Source: DAOULY01 sp034414595 (GTDB lineage: Bacteria; Chloroflexota; Dehalococcoidia; SZUA-161; JAUWZY01). Taken from it: a DNA stretch of 64,000 bases. The position numbers and the translations under genes are program-made. Shown one piece after another: positions 53,831 through 63,196 of this stretch (positions within the stretch are counted from its first letter, which is position 1; the number at the start of each line of letters is the position of its first letter). The notes under the pieces are model-generated. The model made no database searches, was not told the DNA's origin, and saw nothing but the letters and a program-made list of their open reading frames with translations. The DNA lies in assembly GCA_034414595.1 (NCBI GenBank), contig DAOULY010000016.1, positions 1 to 64,000 of the forward strand. Reading direction: 5' to 3'.

Positions 53831-54348
53831 GCTTCGTCTTGGTTCAGCCAGCTTCGTCTTAGCTCCATTACCACGAAGGTATCCCCCTGTCGGGAAGAGC
53901 GATTATAGGGAACAAAGCCGCATTTAGTAAAGCATCTTTGGGCGCGGAAGTTCCAATCCAGCGTATTTAGATAGAGCCTTTCCAGGCCTGTGTCCTGGAA
54001 GATGTGGTGGATCAGGGTGGAGATGGCATCGGTGCCATAGCCGTGGTCCCAGTAGTCGCGATTGCCGATCATGATCCCTATCTCGGCTTGTTTTTTCTTC
54101 TCGTCGATGTCGTAATACATGCAGTTCCCGATATGCTTACCGTCCAGGGTGTCAATGGCAAAGCGGCGTCGCCTTGGGCTGGATTGTCTTAGCTCTTCAG
54201 CGTAGCTTGCCAGGAATATAGAGAATGATAGCTGTGATGGCGGTGCCGCATCCAGACGGGCCAGCTCAGGGTCACGGCGCCAGGCATAGTCCTCGGCCGC
54301 ATCACTGAGCCTTTTCTCCCGCAGCACCACTTTTTGCCCTTTTATCAA
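53827..54348 (-). CDS. GNAT-family N-acetyltransferase (RimJ/RimL-like)
   Basis: A 173-aa GNAT enzyme with VVLREKRLSDAAEDYAWRRD at the N-terminus, acetyl-CoA-binding RDYWDHGYGTDAI and the C-terminal RAQRCFTKCGFVPY typical of the RimJ/RimL group. The substrate is unknown. Convergent with the SDR. Confidence 0.88.
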   Translation of the reverse strand: MIKGQKVVLREKRLSDAAEDYAWRRDPELARLDAAPPSQLSFSIFLASYAEELRQSSPRRRRFAIDTLDGKHIGNCMYYDIDEKKKQAEIGIMIGNRDYWDHGYGTDAISTLIHHIFQDTGLERLYLNTLDWNFRAQRCFTKCGFVPYNRSSRQGDTFVVMELRRSWLNQDEA

Positions 54349-54418
54349 TCCAAACCTCGCCTCTCATTCTATTGGCTCGACAAACGGCAGTCAAGGCATA
54401 GGTTTTGTCATTTTGCTC

Positions 54419-55441
54419 ATGACCATATATACTAACGCAGAGGTGACTTTGACTCGGAATCTCATCTTGGCCCTGGACTTGGGAGGCACTCAGCTTCGCC
54501 TTGCCCTGGCCGACCGCTATGGGAAGCTGTTACGCCGCTGTGCTGCCCTGGCTCATCCTGAAGAGGAAGTCATTCCACGCATCAAGCAGGCGGTATGGGA
54601 GCTGACATCGGATATCGGCCATGAGCAGTTGCTGGGCATGGGGTTGGCTGTTGCTGGCCTGGTGCGGCCAGAGACGGGGGTGCTTGTCTCATCGCCGAAT
54701 CTGCCCAAGTTGAAGGATGTCCCGGTCAAAACGCTTTTGGAACAGGAGATGAAGGTCCCTGTGTGGGTGGCCAATGATGCCAGCCTGGCTGCCTTGGGCG
54801 AGCACAGGTTCGGCGCTGGCCGGGGATTCAGCCACTTGGTCTATATCACTGTCAGCACTGGCATTGGCGGTGGGGTCATCAGCGACGACCGGCTTCTGCT
54901 CGGCAGCGAGGGCTTTGCCGCTGAGATCGGCCACATGGTCATAGACCCCGATGGCCCCAGATGCGCTTGCGGCAATGCTGGCTGTCTCGAGGCTCTGGCT
55001 TCGGGGACTGCCGTAGCTCGCATGGCGCGAGAGAGGATCTCAAAAATGGAGCCCGGCGCTATCTCTGGCCTGGCGAACAACGACCCGAAAAGTGTGGATG
55101 CCAAGGTGGTGGCAGAAGCTGCCCGCAGCGGCGACCCCTTGGCTCAGGAGGTTATGGAGACCGCCGGGAGGTTTCTCGGCATCGGTGTGGTCAATGTGGT
55201 TCATCTGTTCGATCCCGAGCTTGTGATCATCGGCGGCGGCGTCTCCAATGCTGGCGAGTTGCTTCTGGCCCCGGTGCGGAAGGTCATTGCTGAGCGGGCC
55301 ATGTCTGGCTTCAATAAGGTCAAGGTGGTGACCTCTGCCCTGGGCGACGACTCCGGCCTCCTTGGTGCCGTGGCCTGGGTGCTGGACAACTACAATCGAG
55401 AGAAGCGAAATGATATTATAACTGAGGCAGGCAGCTTGTAG
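54419..55441 (+). CDS. ROK family sugar kinase (glucokinase-like)
   Basis: A 340-aa ROK protein with the N-terminal phosphate motif LALDLGGTQLRLAL, the sugar-binding VANDASLAALGEHRFG, the catalytic region STGIGGGVISD, the ROK zinc signature CACGNAGCLEA and PELVIIGGGVSNAG. No N-terminal DNA-binding domain is present, so it is a kinase, probably for glucose or N-acetylglucosamine sugars. ATG 54419 is likely; a GTG at 54443 is an alternative. A copy of its last about 27 codons recurs at 56019. Confidence 0.92.
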   Translation: MTIYTNAEVTLTRNLILALDLGGTQLRLALADRYGKLLRRCAALAHPEEEVIPRIKQAVWELTSDIGHEQLLGMGLAVAGLVRPETGVLVSSPNLPKLKDVPVKTLLEQEMKVPVWVANDASLAALGEHRFGAGRGFSHLVYITVSTGIGGGVISDDRLLLGSEGFAAEIGHMVIDPDGPRCACGNAGCLEALASGTAVARMARERISKMEPGAISGLANNDPKSVDAKVVAEAARSGDPLAQEVMETAGRFLGIGVVNVVHLFDPELVIIGGGVSNAGELLLAPVRKVIAERAMSGFNKVKVVTSALGDDSGLLGAVAWVLDNYNREKRNDIITEAGSL

Positions 55442-55453
55442 TTTGGAGGATGA

Positions 55454-56008
55454 TTGATAACGCCCGTAACTAGGACACTCTGGACTCTGCTCATGGGTAC
55501 TTCAGGTGCAGTGCTCCTTGTAGTGTCTCTAGCGGCTCGAGAGGAGGTGATAGGCGACCTCCTCATTATCGCTGTAATACAGCTGGTACTGGCGCTTACT
55601 CCATGGATAATACCCATCCTCTCGTATTTATGGCAGGAGAGGCATTGGGAGAGGGGATTTGGTTATCGGGGAGAGCAGTCTTGGAGGCGGGGGAAATCAT
55701 TTGGCGAGCAAGAGACTACATGGTTTGATGAGGAGGAAAGAGTCTGGGAGGAGGTGCGGGCGCAACTCAAATGGGCAAGCTACCCGGGCGAGACATATTA
55801 TGACGTTCTGGGAGTCAGCCGTGCTGCGACCCAGGACGAAATCAAGAAAGCCTATCGCGAAAAGATCACACAATATCATCCAGATAGATTTGTGAATCAG
55901 TCAGAAGTGCTTAGAATAAGAGCCGAGAAAATAAGTAAAAAGCTAAACGAAGCCTACGGGGTCTTGGCTGACCCGGATAAGAGAAGGGAATACGACAGCG
56001 AACTCTAA
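55454..56008 (+). CDS. Membrane-anchored DnaJ-domain protein
   Basis: A 184-aa protein with a TTG start (GGAGG five bases upstream). Two hydrophobic helices (about residues 8-27 and 35-59) form a membrane anchor, a charged linker rich in W/R/E follows, and the C-terminal 70 residues are a J domain (YYDVLGVSRAATQDEIKKAY with HPD in QYHPDRF). It would recruit DnaK to the membrane. It lies 12 bases after the ROK gene and is followed by a fragment of that same gene. Confidence 0.88.
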   Translation: MITPVTRTLWTLLMGTSGAVLLVVSLAAREEVIGDLLIIAVIQLVLALTPWIIPILSYLWQERHWERGFGYRGEQSWRRGKSFGEQETTWFDEEERVWEEVRAQLKWASYPGETYYDVLGVSRAATQDEIKKAYREKITQYHPDRFVNQSEVLRIRAEKISKKLNEAYGVLADPDKRREYDSEL

Positions 56009-56018
56009 TAGGCTATTC

Positions 56019-56099
56019 GGCTTCAGTAAGGTGAAGGTGGTGACCTCAGCCTGGGGCGACGACTCCGGCCTCCTTGGCGCCGTGGCTTGGGTGCTTGAC
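56019..56099 (+). pseudogene. Duplicated 3' fragment of the ROK kinase gene
   Basis: About 81 bases nearly identical to 55307-55388 of the ROK gene (GACGACTCCGGCCTCCTTGG and flanks) stand after the DnaJ stop. It encodes the last residues of the kinase without the rest and looks like the scar of a tandem duplication that once spanned the dnaJ-like gene. Confidence 0.85.
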
Positions 56100-56109
56100 G
56101 AAGTTGCTG

Positions 56110-57420
56110 TCACCCCTTACTCGCTACTGATACGGCGGGGCAGTAGATGGGCGGCGTGAGTAGCGAGCTTCCCACCCAACGAGCCTTCCTCCCCAGGGCA
56201 ATGCCCTCCTTGAGCACCTCGTAGACATTCCCCGAGATCATGGTGTCCTTGACCCGGCCCACGATTTGCCCCTTTTCCACCTTATAGCCCAGGAGCACAT
56301 TGCCGCTAAACTCGCCGGCGAGGACGTTTCCCTGGGTGGCACCCAGAAGCTGCTCGACGACCAGCCCCTCCTTGATCTCGGAGAGCAGGTCATCAAACTC
56401 AGTCTCTCCCTCCCTGATGATGAGGGCGCTGATCCCCGGCGCGGGCAGGCTGCCCAGGCCTCGTGAGGCGCTTCCGGTGCTCTCGGTGCTGGCGAGTCCT
56501 GCCGTTTGCAGGTCGTAGAGGAAATTGAGCACCTGGCCGTTTTGCAGTAGGGGAGTGCACCGGCTGGGCACCCCTTCATCATCGCAGAAACGGCTTCCCG
56601 GGCGATAGGCGATGGTGGCATCGTCCCAGATGGAGAGCTCGGGGGCCAACACCTGCGCTCCTTTTTTGCCGGCCAGAGGGGATGCTCCCTGAACCACCAT
56701 CTTGCCGTTGAACGCTACTGCCAGTGGTGGGACCAGGGCGCTGGCCACCCCATAAGGGGTGAACAGCACGGGAAGGCTACCGCTGGGCGCGGTGGCAGTC
56801 TCTCTGGCCCAGTCCAGTTGCCTCTTGGTGCTCTCGACCACAGCCTTGGCATCGGAAAGTGGATGACAGGAGGACTCGCTGTCCCCGACGAAGAGCATGT
56901 CCGTGCCTCGAATAAGAACTCCCTCGATGCCAATGCCGAAGACGCTCTTCTGATAGCTTGCCTGGCCTCCCCTGGAGTTCAGGAGGGTAACAAAGGTGGT
57001 GCTGCGCACCACCCCGGCTTCGCAGACGAGCTCAGAAGTGTGGCTCAGCAGTGCATCGACAAGGGACTGGCCGAGCTGGACCATATCCTCTTCGGATACA
57101 GCTTCGGCCTTGGGGTCGTAGACCTCAATCTGGGGATAGCCCTCGATACGGGGGAACTGGAACTTGGCCTCGGCACCAAAGGGGGCCACTTCCAAGGCTC
57201 TAGCTATGAGCTGGTCTGTCTCTGCTGGACCGGCGCTGGCGGAGAAGCCGACGCGTCCTTCTTGAATCAACCGTAGCGCCATCCCGCTGGTCTCCTTGGT
57301 CTGTACCAGCTTGAGGCGGTTGGCTTCAAAAAGGGCCTCTGTCTCCCGCCGGGAGACGGAGAAGACCTCAGCTTCCTCTGATACCCGCTTGGCCTTATCC
57401 AGTATGTCCGCTAAGTCCAT
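56110..57420 (-). CDS. pmbA: TldD/PmbA family protease subunit, PmbA (TldE)
   Basis: A 436-aa PmbA homologue. It has the N-terminal coiled helix with SRRETEALFEANRLKLVQ, the central GMALRLIQEGRVGFSAS and the C-terminal FSGNVLLGYKVEKGQIVGRV. As expected for TldE it lacks the HExxxH metal motif of its partner. Start ATG 57420 follows GGGAGATAGC and lies one base after the tldD stop; the longer frame from 57507 overlaps tldD and is unlikely. The pair forms a heteromeric metalloprotease. Confidence 0.93.
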   Translation of the reverse strand: MDLADILDKAKRVSEEAEVFSVSRRETEALFEANRLKLVQTKETSGMALRLIQEGRVGFSASAGPAETDQLIARALEVAPFGAEAKFQFPRIEGYPQIEVYDPKAEAVSEEDMVQLGQSLVDALLSHTSELVCEAGVVRSTTFVTLLNSRGGQASYQKSVFGIGIEGVLIRGTDMLFVGDSESSCHPLSDAKAVVESTKRQLDWARETATAPSGSLPVLFTPYGVASALVPPLAVAFNGKMVVQGASPLAGKKGAQVLAPELSIWDDATIAYRPGSRFCDDEGVPSRCTPLLQNGQVLNFLYDLQTAGLASTESTGSASRGLGSLPAPGISALIIREGETEFDDLLSEIKEGLVVEQLLGATQGNVLAGEFSGNVLLGYKVEKGQIVGRVKDTMISGNVYEVLKEGIALGRKARWVGSSLLTPPIYCPAVSVASKG

Positions 57421-57421
57421 G

Positions 57422-58780
57422 CTATCTCCCGCCGACGAGGCACTTCCTGATTCTGATATGAGGGCTGCCGTTGGACACCGGGAGCGGGATTTGCGCTCCC
57501 TTGCCACAGCCGCCGCCTTCGTTCATCTCCAGATCGTTGCCGATGGCATCGATATTCTCCAGTGTGGTGAACAGATTGCCGCTGAGCATTACCGGGCGCA
57601 TGAGTTCGCCGATGCTGCCATTCCGGATTTCATGGGCCTCTCCTGCAGAGAAGGTGAACATCTCCATGCTGGTCATACCGCCGTACCAGTTCTTGACATA
57701 AATACCTTCTTTGATGTCGGCGACCATGTCCTGAAAGGAAATGTCACCGGGCTCGATGTAGGTATTAGTCATGCGGACGATGGGCGGGAAGTGATAGTCC
57801 AGAGCCCTGGCATTGCCTGTTGGCTTCTCCCCCATCTTGGCTGCCGTTTCTCTGGAGTGCAGCCGCCCTACCAGCACTCCCTCCTCGATCAGGTAAGTCT
57901 TGGTGGCTGGGACGCCCTCGTCGTCATATTTGTAGCTGCCGCGGAGCCCTGGGGCAACAGCGCCGTCTATTATATTGAGATGCTGGCTGCCGAATCTCCG
58001 GCCCAGTACCATGATCTCACGCATGCGCTGGTTCTCGTAGACGAAGTCGGACTCGGAGAGGTGGCCGAAGGCCTCGTGGGCGAAGACGCCGGCCAACACC
58101 GGGTCCAGGATCACAGTGTATTCACCGCCCTTGACATGGGGAGCGGAGAGCAGGGCCACCGCACGCTGGGCCATATCTTGAACCTGCTGGTGCAGGTTCT
58201 CCAGGAAGCCGAAGTCACCGCGGCTTCCCAGACTCAACGTTGTCTGCTGCACGTCAGCGCCGTCCCGGGCCACGGCCATGAACCTTGCCGAAACATCCAC
58301 ACGGGACTGCTCGATATAGCTTCCTTCAGAGTTAGCGAAAGTCACCTTCTTCTGCCCATCGCTGTAGAGGATGACCGAGGTCTGAATCTTAGGCAGCGCC
58401 CAAATGATGTTATTGTATTCATCAAGGAGCTTCTTTTTCTGCGCCAGCGGAATGGCGGTAGGGTCCTTCTTCACCTCGGGATGGACTATGTCCACAACAG
58501 GCTCTACCGGGGCAAACTGTGATTCCTCTCTGCCCACCAGCTTGGCCTGCTTCACTGCGAGTTCGACCTTATCGCGGAGTTGGGAGGGCTCATTGAATGA
58601 GACAAAGCCCCAACCTCCCTTGACTAAGGCGCGTACGTTGCCGCCGAGGCTGGTGGTGCTGCCGATGTCCTCGAGTTCGCGGCCCCGGTACTGGATCCGG
58701 GTAGCCTGTGCTTGCTCGATCCGCATCTCGATATAATCAGCCTCGTGCCCTTTCAGAGCCGATGCCAGCTCATCACGCAT
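57422..58780 (-). CDS. tldD: Metalloprotease TldD
   Basis: A 452-aa TldD with the zinc motif FAHEAFGHLSESD (HExxxH) near residue 235, the N-terminal YIEMRIEQAQATRIQYRGRE and the C-terminal EIRNGSIGELMRPVMLSGN. The TldD/TldE complex degrades unfolded peptides in microcin maturation and similar processes. It is the first gene of the pair, with pmbA immediately downstream. Confidence 0.95.
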   Translation of the reverse strand: MRDELASALKGHEADYIEMRIEQAQATRIQYRGRELEDIGSTTSLGGNVRALVKGGWGFVSFNEPSQLRDKVELAVKQAKLVGREESQFAPVEPVVDIVHPEVKKDPTAIPLAQKKKLLDEYNNIIWALPKIQTSVILYSDGQKKVTFANSEGSYIEQSRVDVSARFMAVARDGADVQQTTLSLGSRGDFGFLENLHQQVQDMAQRAVALLSAPHVKGGEYTVILDPVLAGVFAHEAFGHLSESDFVYENQRMREIMVLGRRFGSQHLNIIDGAVAPGLRGSYKYDDEGVPATKTYLIEEGVLVGRLHSRETAAKMGEKPTGNARALDYHFPPIVRMTNTYIEPGDISFQDMVADIKEGIYVKNWYGGMTSMEMFTFSAGEAHEIRNGSIGELMRPVMLSGNLFTTLENIDAIGNDLEMNEGGGCGKGAQIPLPVSNGSPHIRIRKCLVGGR

Positions 58781-58801
58781 GTTGCCTATGCCTCCATGAA
58801 G

Positions 58802-59386
58802 CTACCGCTGCCGTCGTTCGATGGCGCAGAGCAGTACACCGGCGGCGATGGCCAGCCGCCGGTCCAGCCTCTTTTCGTAATCCTGGGATAGATCGAGGGT
58901 GTACTTGAGCACAAATGGGTTGAAGTGCTGCTTGAACGAGGCCACAGGTTGCTCTCCAAGCCTGACGGTGTATTTCTGTGGTATAATTCCAAGTCGCCTC
59001 CGCAGCAAGGCCAGTAGCCAGGAGTCCTCCTGAATCTTGCCCATCTCCAGCCCCTGCGGGTCAAGGAGAAGCCATTCATCCCGAAGCAGTGACTTGAAGC
59101 CCTTGCGGCGACAAGCGCCAACTGCAACACCACTTGCCGGGTCAACCACGTCGTAGGCAGCAGAGAAATCGATGATCTGCTGCGCCTTGATCGTCAGCAG
59201 CTCATTGCTCATGGTGTCGTCGGAGTAGACTCGTATGTCCTCCTTGAGCTTGAACGCCTTTTGTTTGGAGTACAGGACTTGGTTTCCATCCGGGCCATAG
59301 ATGCGGAATTCGCCACCAAATGCCTTGAATACCTTTCTCCGAAACAGGTACCGTTGATAAGAGAAGATGTCCTGGCCACTAACCAT
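58802..59386 (-). CDS. LURP-one-related/scramblase-like protein
   Basis: A 194-aa protein with a tubby-like beta-barrel signature: YRLRQKLFKAFGGEFRIYG-like segment at residues 12-30, GNQVLYSKQKAFKLKEDIRVY and DPQGLEMGKI. The C-terminus ends in a hydrophobic helix (RLAIAAGVLLCAI), a likely membrane anchor as in phospholipid scramblases. ATG 59386 follows GGGAGGGGAAC; the longer frame to 59476 is unlikely. Function in bacteria is unknown. Confidence 0.8.
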   Translation of the reverse strand: MVSGQDIFSYQRYLFRRKVFKAFGGEFRIYGPDGNQVLYSKQKAFKLKEDIRVYSDDTMSNELLTIKAQQIIDFSAAYDVVDPASGVAVGACRRKGFKSLLRDEWLLLDPQGLEMGKIQEDSWLLALLRRRLGIIPQKYTVRLGEQPVASFKQHFNPFVLKYTLDLSQDYEKRLDRRLAIAAGVLLCAIERRQR

Positions 59387-59510
59387 GTTCCCCTCCCACT
59401 TTGGCTGTATCGGTATTGCTTTATAGCCATTATACAGCACAGGTAGTGCCCGAGCAATTGCGACAACAGCCACCAAGTCGCAGGACTGGGTGGCTTTATA
59501 ACGGCTTTTG

Positions 59511-59519
59511 TGGTAAAAT
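59511..59519 (+). promoter_or_regulatory. Extended -10 promoter of CrtI-like copy 1
   Basis: TGG-TAAAAT (an extended -10: TG, one base, TAAAAT) inside GGCTTTTGTGGTAAAATGT, which recurs word for word upstream of copy 2. Confidence 0.55.
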
Positions 59520-59575
59520 GTCCAACAATCCCCGCAAAATCACAAATAAAATAAGAGAAAGGAGGAGGTCAAACA

Positions 59576-61240
59576 ATGGCTGATGCGAGCTATGACGCGG
59601 TAGTAATTGGAGGAGGACATAACGCACTGATCACGGCCTGCTATCTGGCATACAGTGGGCTATCGGTGGCTGTTTTTGAAAGGGAAGGTGAATTGGGGGG
59701 TGGCACCCGCAATGACGAATCCTTCATCCCGGGATTCATCTGCGAGCCATTCGCCATTACCACCCGCGTCTGGAGCCACCCTGCATATACTGACTTCAAA
59801 CTGCAGGAGAAGGGGCTGGATTTCGCTTTCTCCGAATTCGGGCGTGGCGCGATATTTGCCGATGGCAGGTGCCTCATGAACTACCCCGCTGTGCTTCTTG
59901 TGGACAAGAAGACGGGCAAGACTGAGTATTCAGCGGAGAATGCGGAAAAGAACTTCAGGTCCATTGCTCGAATTTCGGAAAAGGATGCTGAAACGGCACG
60001 GTGGTTGGAAGAGAAGATACGCACCAAGTGGCGGCCAGCCCTCGCTAAAACTGGGTTTAGCCCACCGACCCCCTGGGGTGAGAAGGACGCTCTGGAAAAG
60101 CTCATGGATGACCCCGATAGCGGCTTTGAGCCGGTGTATTCAGTGATGACCGTAGAGCAGCTTGCCCGTGAGCTATGGGAGAGCCCAGAATTGCAGATCC
60201 TCTGTATGAGGCGATCACAGGTCCCCACAGGCCTCTGGCCCGGTGATGTCCCCGGCCCGTCATTTGTGCCAACGGTGGCTGCTGTGTGCCTTCCCGGGGT
60301 TGCCGATTCAGTTCCCAAAGGTGGCATCAGGAACTTGCCCCTTGCCTTGGAGAAGGCTCTCGCCGAGATGGGAGGGAAGGTCTTTTTAAGCAGCGAAGTT
60401 GACAAGGTGATTGTGAAGAACGGTGCGGCAAAAGGGATTCGTCTGGCGGATGGAACAGAGATCAAGGCCAAGAAGATGGTAGTTAGCGGTATTGATGCTG
60501 AGCAGACTGTGCTCAGATTTCTCGCGCCCGGCTATGTCAGTCCTAGAATTGCTAGAAGGATAAACAATATCACTCATGATCGGGGTGCATTCCTCTGGGC
60601 CTGGGTAGCCTTGCATGAGCCGCCTCGATATAAGGCGGAGGCTTACGACCCGGACTGTGGTCGGCTCTTTGGCAAGTTTCTTATGCCCAATGACGCAGAC
60701 TATGTCTGCTCAAAATATGAGGCTGAGGCTCGTATCTACGGACTGGCCAAAGACTTGATGATGGGCCTGTACGAGCCAGGTACGACGGACAGGTCCAGAG
60801 TGCCGAAGGGGAAATACCTCGGTGCCTTTGAGATAGCGACAGGACCGGTGCGGAGCTTATCTGAGAATGGCTGGATGAAGGTGAAGAAGAAGCTCGGCGA
60901 TGAGGTCATAAAGCAGTGGCAGCGGTATGCCACCAACATTGACAAAGATAACCTCATCAGCTGTTACATCTACACTCCGCTTGAGATGTCAAGAAGAGAC
61001 ATATGCATGCGCGGAGGGGACATTTATTTGGGCGATGGCCTTGTCTCTCAGCAGGGTAGATTCCGCCCCATCCCGGAGCTTTTCGACTATAGGATGCCAG
61101 TGAAGAATATGTATCTGGCCTCATCGGCGGCCAGTGGCTTTGGTGGAGTCAAGGGCGCCTCTGGCTACATTTGCTACAAGGTGATGGCAGAAGACCTTGG
61201 CTTGAGGAAGGTCTGGGAGGAGAAGGGGCGCCCCTTCTGA
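59576..61240 (+). CDS. CrtI-like NAD(P)/FAD-dependent oxidoreductase, tandem copy 1
   Basis: A 554-aa phytoene-desaturase-like flavoprotein (COG1233). It has the FAD motif VVIGGGHNALITACYLAYSG, the CrtI-like EREGELGGGTR and the C-terminal NMYLASSAASGFGGVKGASG. The central part carries the typical substrate domain. No carotenoid genes are near, so the substrate is more likely another unsaturated or isoprenoid-like compound. Start ATG follows AAAGGAGGAGGTC. Copy 2 begins 292 bases after the stop. Confidence 0.9.
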   Translation: MADASYDAVVIGGGHNALITACYLAYSGLSVAVFEREGELGGGTRNDESFIPGFICEPFAITTRVWSHPAYTDFKLQEKGLDFAFSEFGRGAIFADGRCLMNYPAVLLVDKKTGKTEYSAENAEKNFRSIARISEKDAETARWLEEKIRTKWRPALAKTGFSPPTPWGEKDALEKLMDDPDSGFEPVYSVMTVEQLARELWESPELQILCMRRSQVPTGLWPGDVPGPSFVPTVAAVCLPGVADSVPKGGIRNLPLALEKALAEMGGKVFLSSEVDKVIVKNGAAKGIRLADGTEIKAKKMVVSGIDAEQTVLRFLAPGYVSPRIARRINNITHDRGAFLWAWVALHEPPRYKAEAYDPDCGRLFGKFLMPNDADYVCSKYEAEARIYGLAKDLMMGLYEPGTTDRSRVPKGKYLGAFEIATGPVRSLSENGWMKVKKKLGDEVIKQWQRYATNIDKDNLISCYIYTPLEMSRRDICMRGGDIYLGDGLVSQQGRFRPIPELFDYRMPVKNMYLASSAASGFGGVKGASGYICYKVMAEDLGLRKVWEEKGRPF

Positions 61241-61318
61241 GAAGCCGGGGCAGCTGAACAGAGGTCAGGCTTTCTATCTTCTGTAGCGTGAGCAAATACG
61301 TGCTAGGTACTTTCTGAT

Positions 61319-61396
61319 GTCATTGCGAGGTTGCCCATTAGGCAACTGAAGCAATCTTGTGGAAGATAGGATTGCTTCGCCTTCGCTCGCAATAAC
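61319..61396. repeat. REP/MITE-like palindromic element
   Basis: A 78-base palindrome. Ends GTCATTGCGAG and CTCGCAATAAC are inverted repeats, an inner pair GAAGCAATCT/GGATTGCTTC lies within, and TTGCC-CATTA-GGCAA forms a further hairpin. The GTCATTGCGAGG...GAAGCAATC pattern is a widespread intergenic repeat type in bacterial genomes, to my recollection. It lies between the two CrtI-like copies. Confidence 0.8.
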
Positions 61397-61464
61397 AAAG
61401 GGGGGAAGCGATGTATCACTGACCATATAAACGAGTACAGGGGGTGGCTTTACATCGGCTTTTG

Positions 61465-61473
61465 TGGTAAAAT
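61465..61473 (+). promoter_or_regulatory. Extended -10 promoter of CrtI-like copy 2
   Basis: TGG-TAAAAT, the duplicated counterpart of the element at 59511-59519. Confidence 0.55.
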
Positions 61474-61531
61474 GTCTGGCAATCCCCACAAATAACAAAA
61501 ATAAAAATAAGGTAAAGGAGGAGGTCTGGCA

Positions 61532-63196
61532 ATGGCTGATGCGAGCTATGATGCGGTAGTAATTGGAGGAGGGCACAACGCACTGATCACGGCCTGCTAT
61601 CTGGCGCATAATGGGTTATCGGTGGCTGTTTTCGAGAGGGAAGGTGAATTGGGTGGTGGCACCCGCACTGACGAATCCTTCATCCCAGGCTTCGTCTGCG
61701 ATCCATTCTCTATCATAAGTCGTGTCTGGGGCAGCCCCCCCTATACTGACTTCAAGCTGGCGGAGAAGGGCTTGGATTTCGGTTTCGCTGACGTAGGTCG
61801 TGGTGCGGTATTTGCCAATGGCACCTGCCTTATGAATTATGCATCTGTGATTGTTGTGGACAAGAAGACGGGCAGGACTGAGTACTCAAAGAAGAATGCG
61901 GAAAAGACCTTCAAGGCCATTGCCCGGTTTTCAGAAAAGGATGCTGAAACGGCACGGTGGTTGGAAGAGAAGATTCGCACCAAGTGGCGGCCGGCCCTTG
62001 CTGAAGTCGGGCTTAACGTACCGAAACCCTGGGGGGAGAAGGACGCTCTGGAAAAGCTCATGGACGACCCTGACAGTGGCTTTGAGCCGGTGTATTCAGT
62101 TATGACCATAGAACAGATGGCCCGCGAGCTGTGGGAGAGCCCGGAATTGCAGATGCTCTGTATGAGGCGATCACAGGTCCCCACAGGCCTCTGGCCCGGC
62201 GATGTCCCCGGCCCGACACTTGTGCCAACGGTGGCCGCGGTGTGCCTTCCTGGGGTTGCCGATTCGATTCCCAAGGGTGGCATGCGTACTCTGCCCCTTG
62301 CCTTGGAGAGGGCCCTCACCGAGATGGGAGGGAAGGTCTTTTTAAGCAGCGAAGTTGACAAGGTGATTGTGAAGAACGGTGCCGCAAAAGGGGTCCGTCT
62401 GGTGGATGGAACAGAGATCAAGGCCAAGAAGATGGTCGTTAGCGGTATTGATGCTGGGCAGACTGTGCTCAGATTTTTGGAGCCCGGCTATGTTAGTCCC
62501 AAAATTATCAGGAGGATAAAGAATATCATTCGTGATCGGGCCATATTCCTCTGGGCCTGGGTAGCCATGCATGAGCCACCTCGATATAAGGCGGAGGCTT
62601 ATGATCCAGACTGTGCTAAGCTCTTTGGAAAGTTTCTTATGCCCAATGATGCAGACTATATCGCCACAAAATATGAGGCTGAGGCTCGTATATACGGACT
62701 GGCCAAGAATTTGATGATGGGTATGTACGAGACAGGTATGCTGGACAGTTCCAGGGCGCCGAAGGGGAAATATATCGGTGGCTTTGAGATACTAACAGGG
62801 CCGGTGCGGAGCTTATCGGAGAATGGCTGGATGAAGGTGAAGAAGAAGCTCGGTGACGAGGTCATAAAGCAGTGGCAGCGGTATGCCACCAACATTGACA
62901 AGGATAACCTCATCAGCTGTTACATCTACACTCCACTTGAGATATCGAAGAGAGACATCAGTATGGGCGGAGGTGACCCTTATATGGGAGATGGCCTTGC
63001 CTCTCAGCTGGGTAGATTCCGCCCAATCCCGGATCTTTTTGACTATAGGATGCCGGTAAAGAATATGTATCTGGCCTCGTCAGCGGCCAGTGGCTTTGGC
63101 GGAGTCAAGGGCTCCTCTGGTTACATCTGCTATAAGGTGATGGCAGAAGACCTAGGCTTGAGGAAGGTCTGGGAGGAGAAGGGGCGTCCCTTCTGA
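61532..63196 (+). CDS. CrtI-like NAD(P)/FAD-dependent oxidoreductase, tandem copy 2
   Basis: A 554-aa paralogue of the previous gene, same length, with VVIGGGHNALITACYLAHNG, REGELGGGTRTDE and NMYLASSAASGFGGVKGSSG. Long regions are unchanged; differences concentrate at residues 60-110, 145-165 and around 400-490, while the FAD-binding ends and the RYATNIDKDNLISCYIYTPL segment are identical. The leader and promoter were duplicated too. Probably similar chemistry with a shifted substrate. Confidence 0.9.
   Translation: MADASYDAVVIGGGHNALITACYLAHNGLSVAVFEREGELGGGTRTDESFIPGFVCDPFSIISRVWGSPPYTDFKLAEKGLDFGFADVGRGAVFANGTCLMNYASVIVVDKKTGRTEYSKKNAEKTFKAIARFSEKDAETARWLEEKIRTKWRPALAEVGLNVPKPWGEKDALEKLMDDPDSGFEPVYSVMTIEQMARELWESPELQMLCMRRSQVPTGLWPGDVPGPTLVPTVAAVCLPGVADSIPKGGMRTLPLALERALTEMGGKVFLSSEVDKVIVKNGAAKGVRLVDGTEIKAKKMVVSGIDAGQTVLRFLEPGYVSPKIIRRIKNIIRDRAIFLWAWVAMHEPPRYKAEAYDPDCAKLFGKFLMPNDADYIATKYEAEARIYGLAKNLMMGMYETGMLDSSRAPKGKYIGGFEILTGPVRSLSENGWMKVKKKLGDEVIKQWQRYATNIDKDNLISCYIYTPLEISKRDISMGGGDPYMGDGLASQLGRFRPIPDLFDYRMPVKNMYLASSAASGFGGVKGSSGYICYKVMAEDLGLRKVWEEKGRPF

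Noticed and set aside
57296..58522. 408-aa plus-strand open frame
   Set aside because: It is antisense to pmbA and tldD, both of which have full family motifs; no homology-like features are seen in the antisense product.
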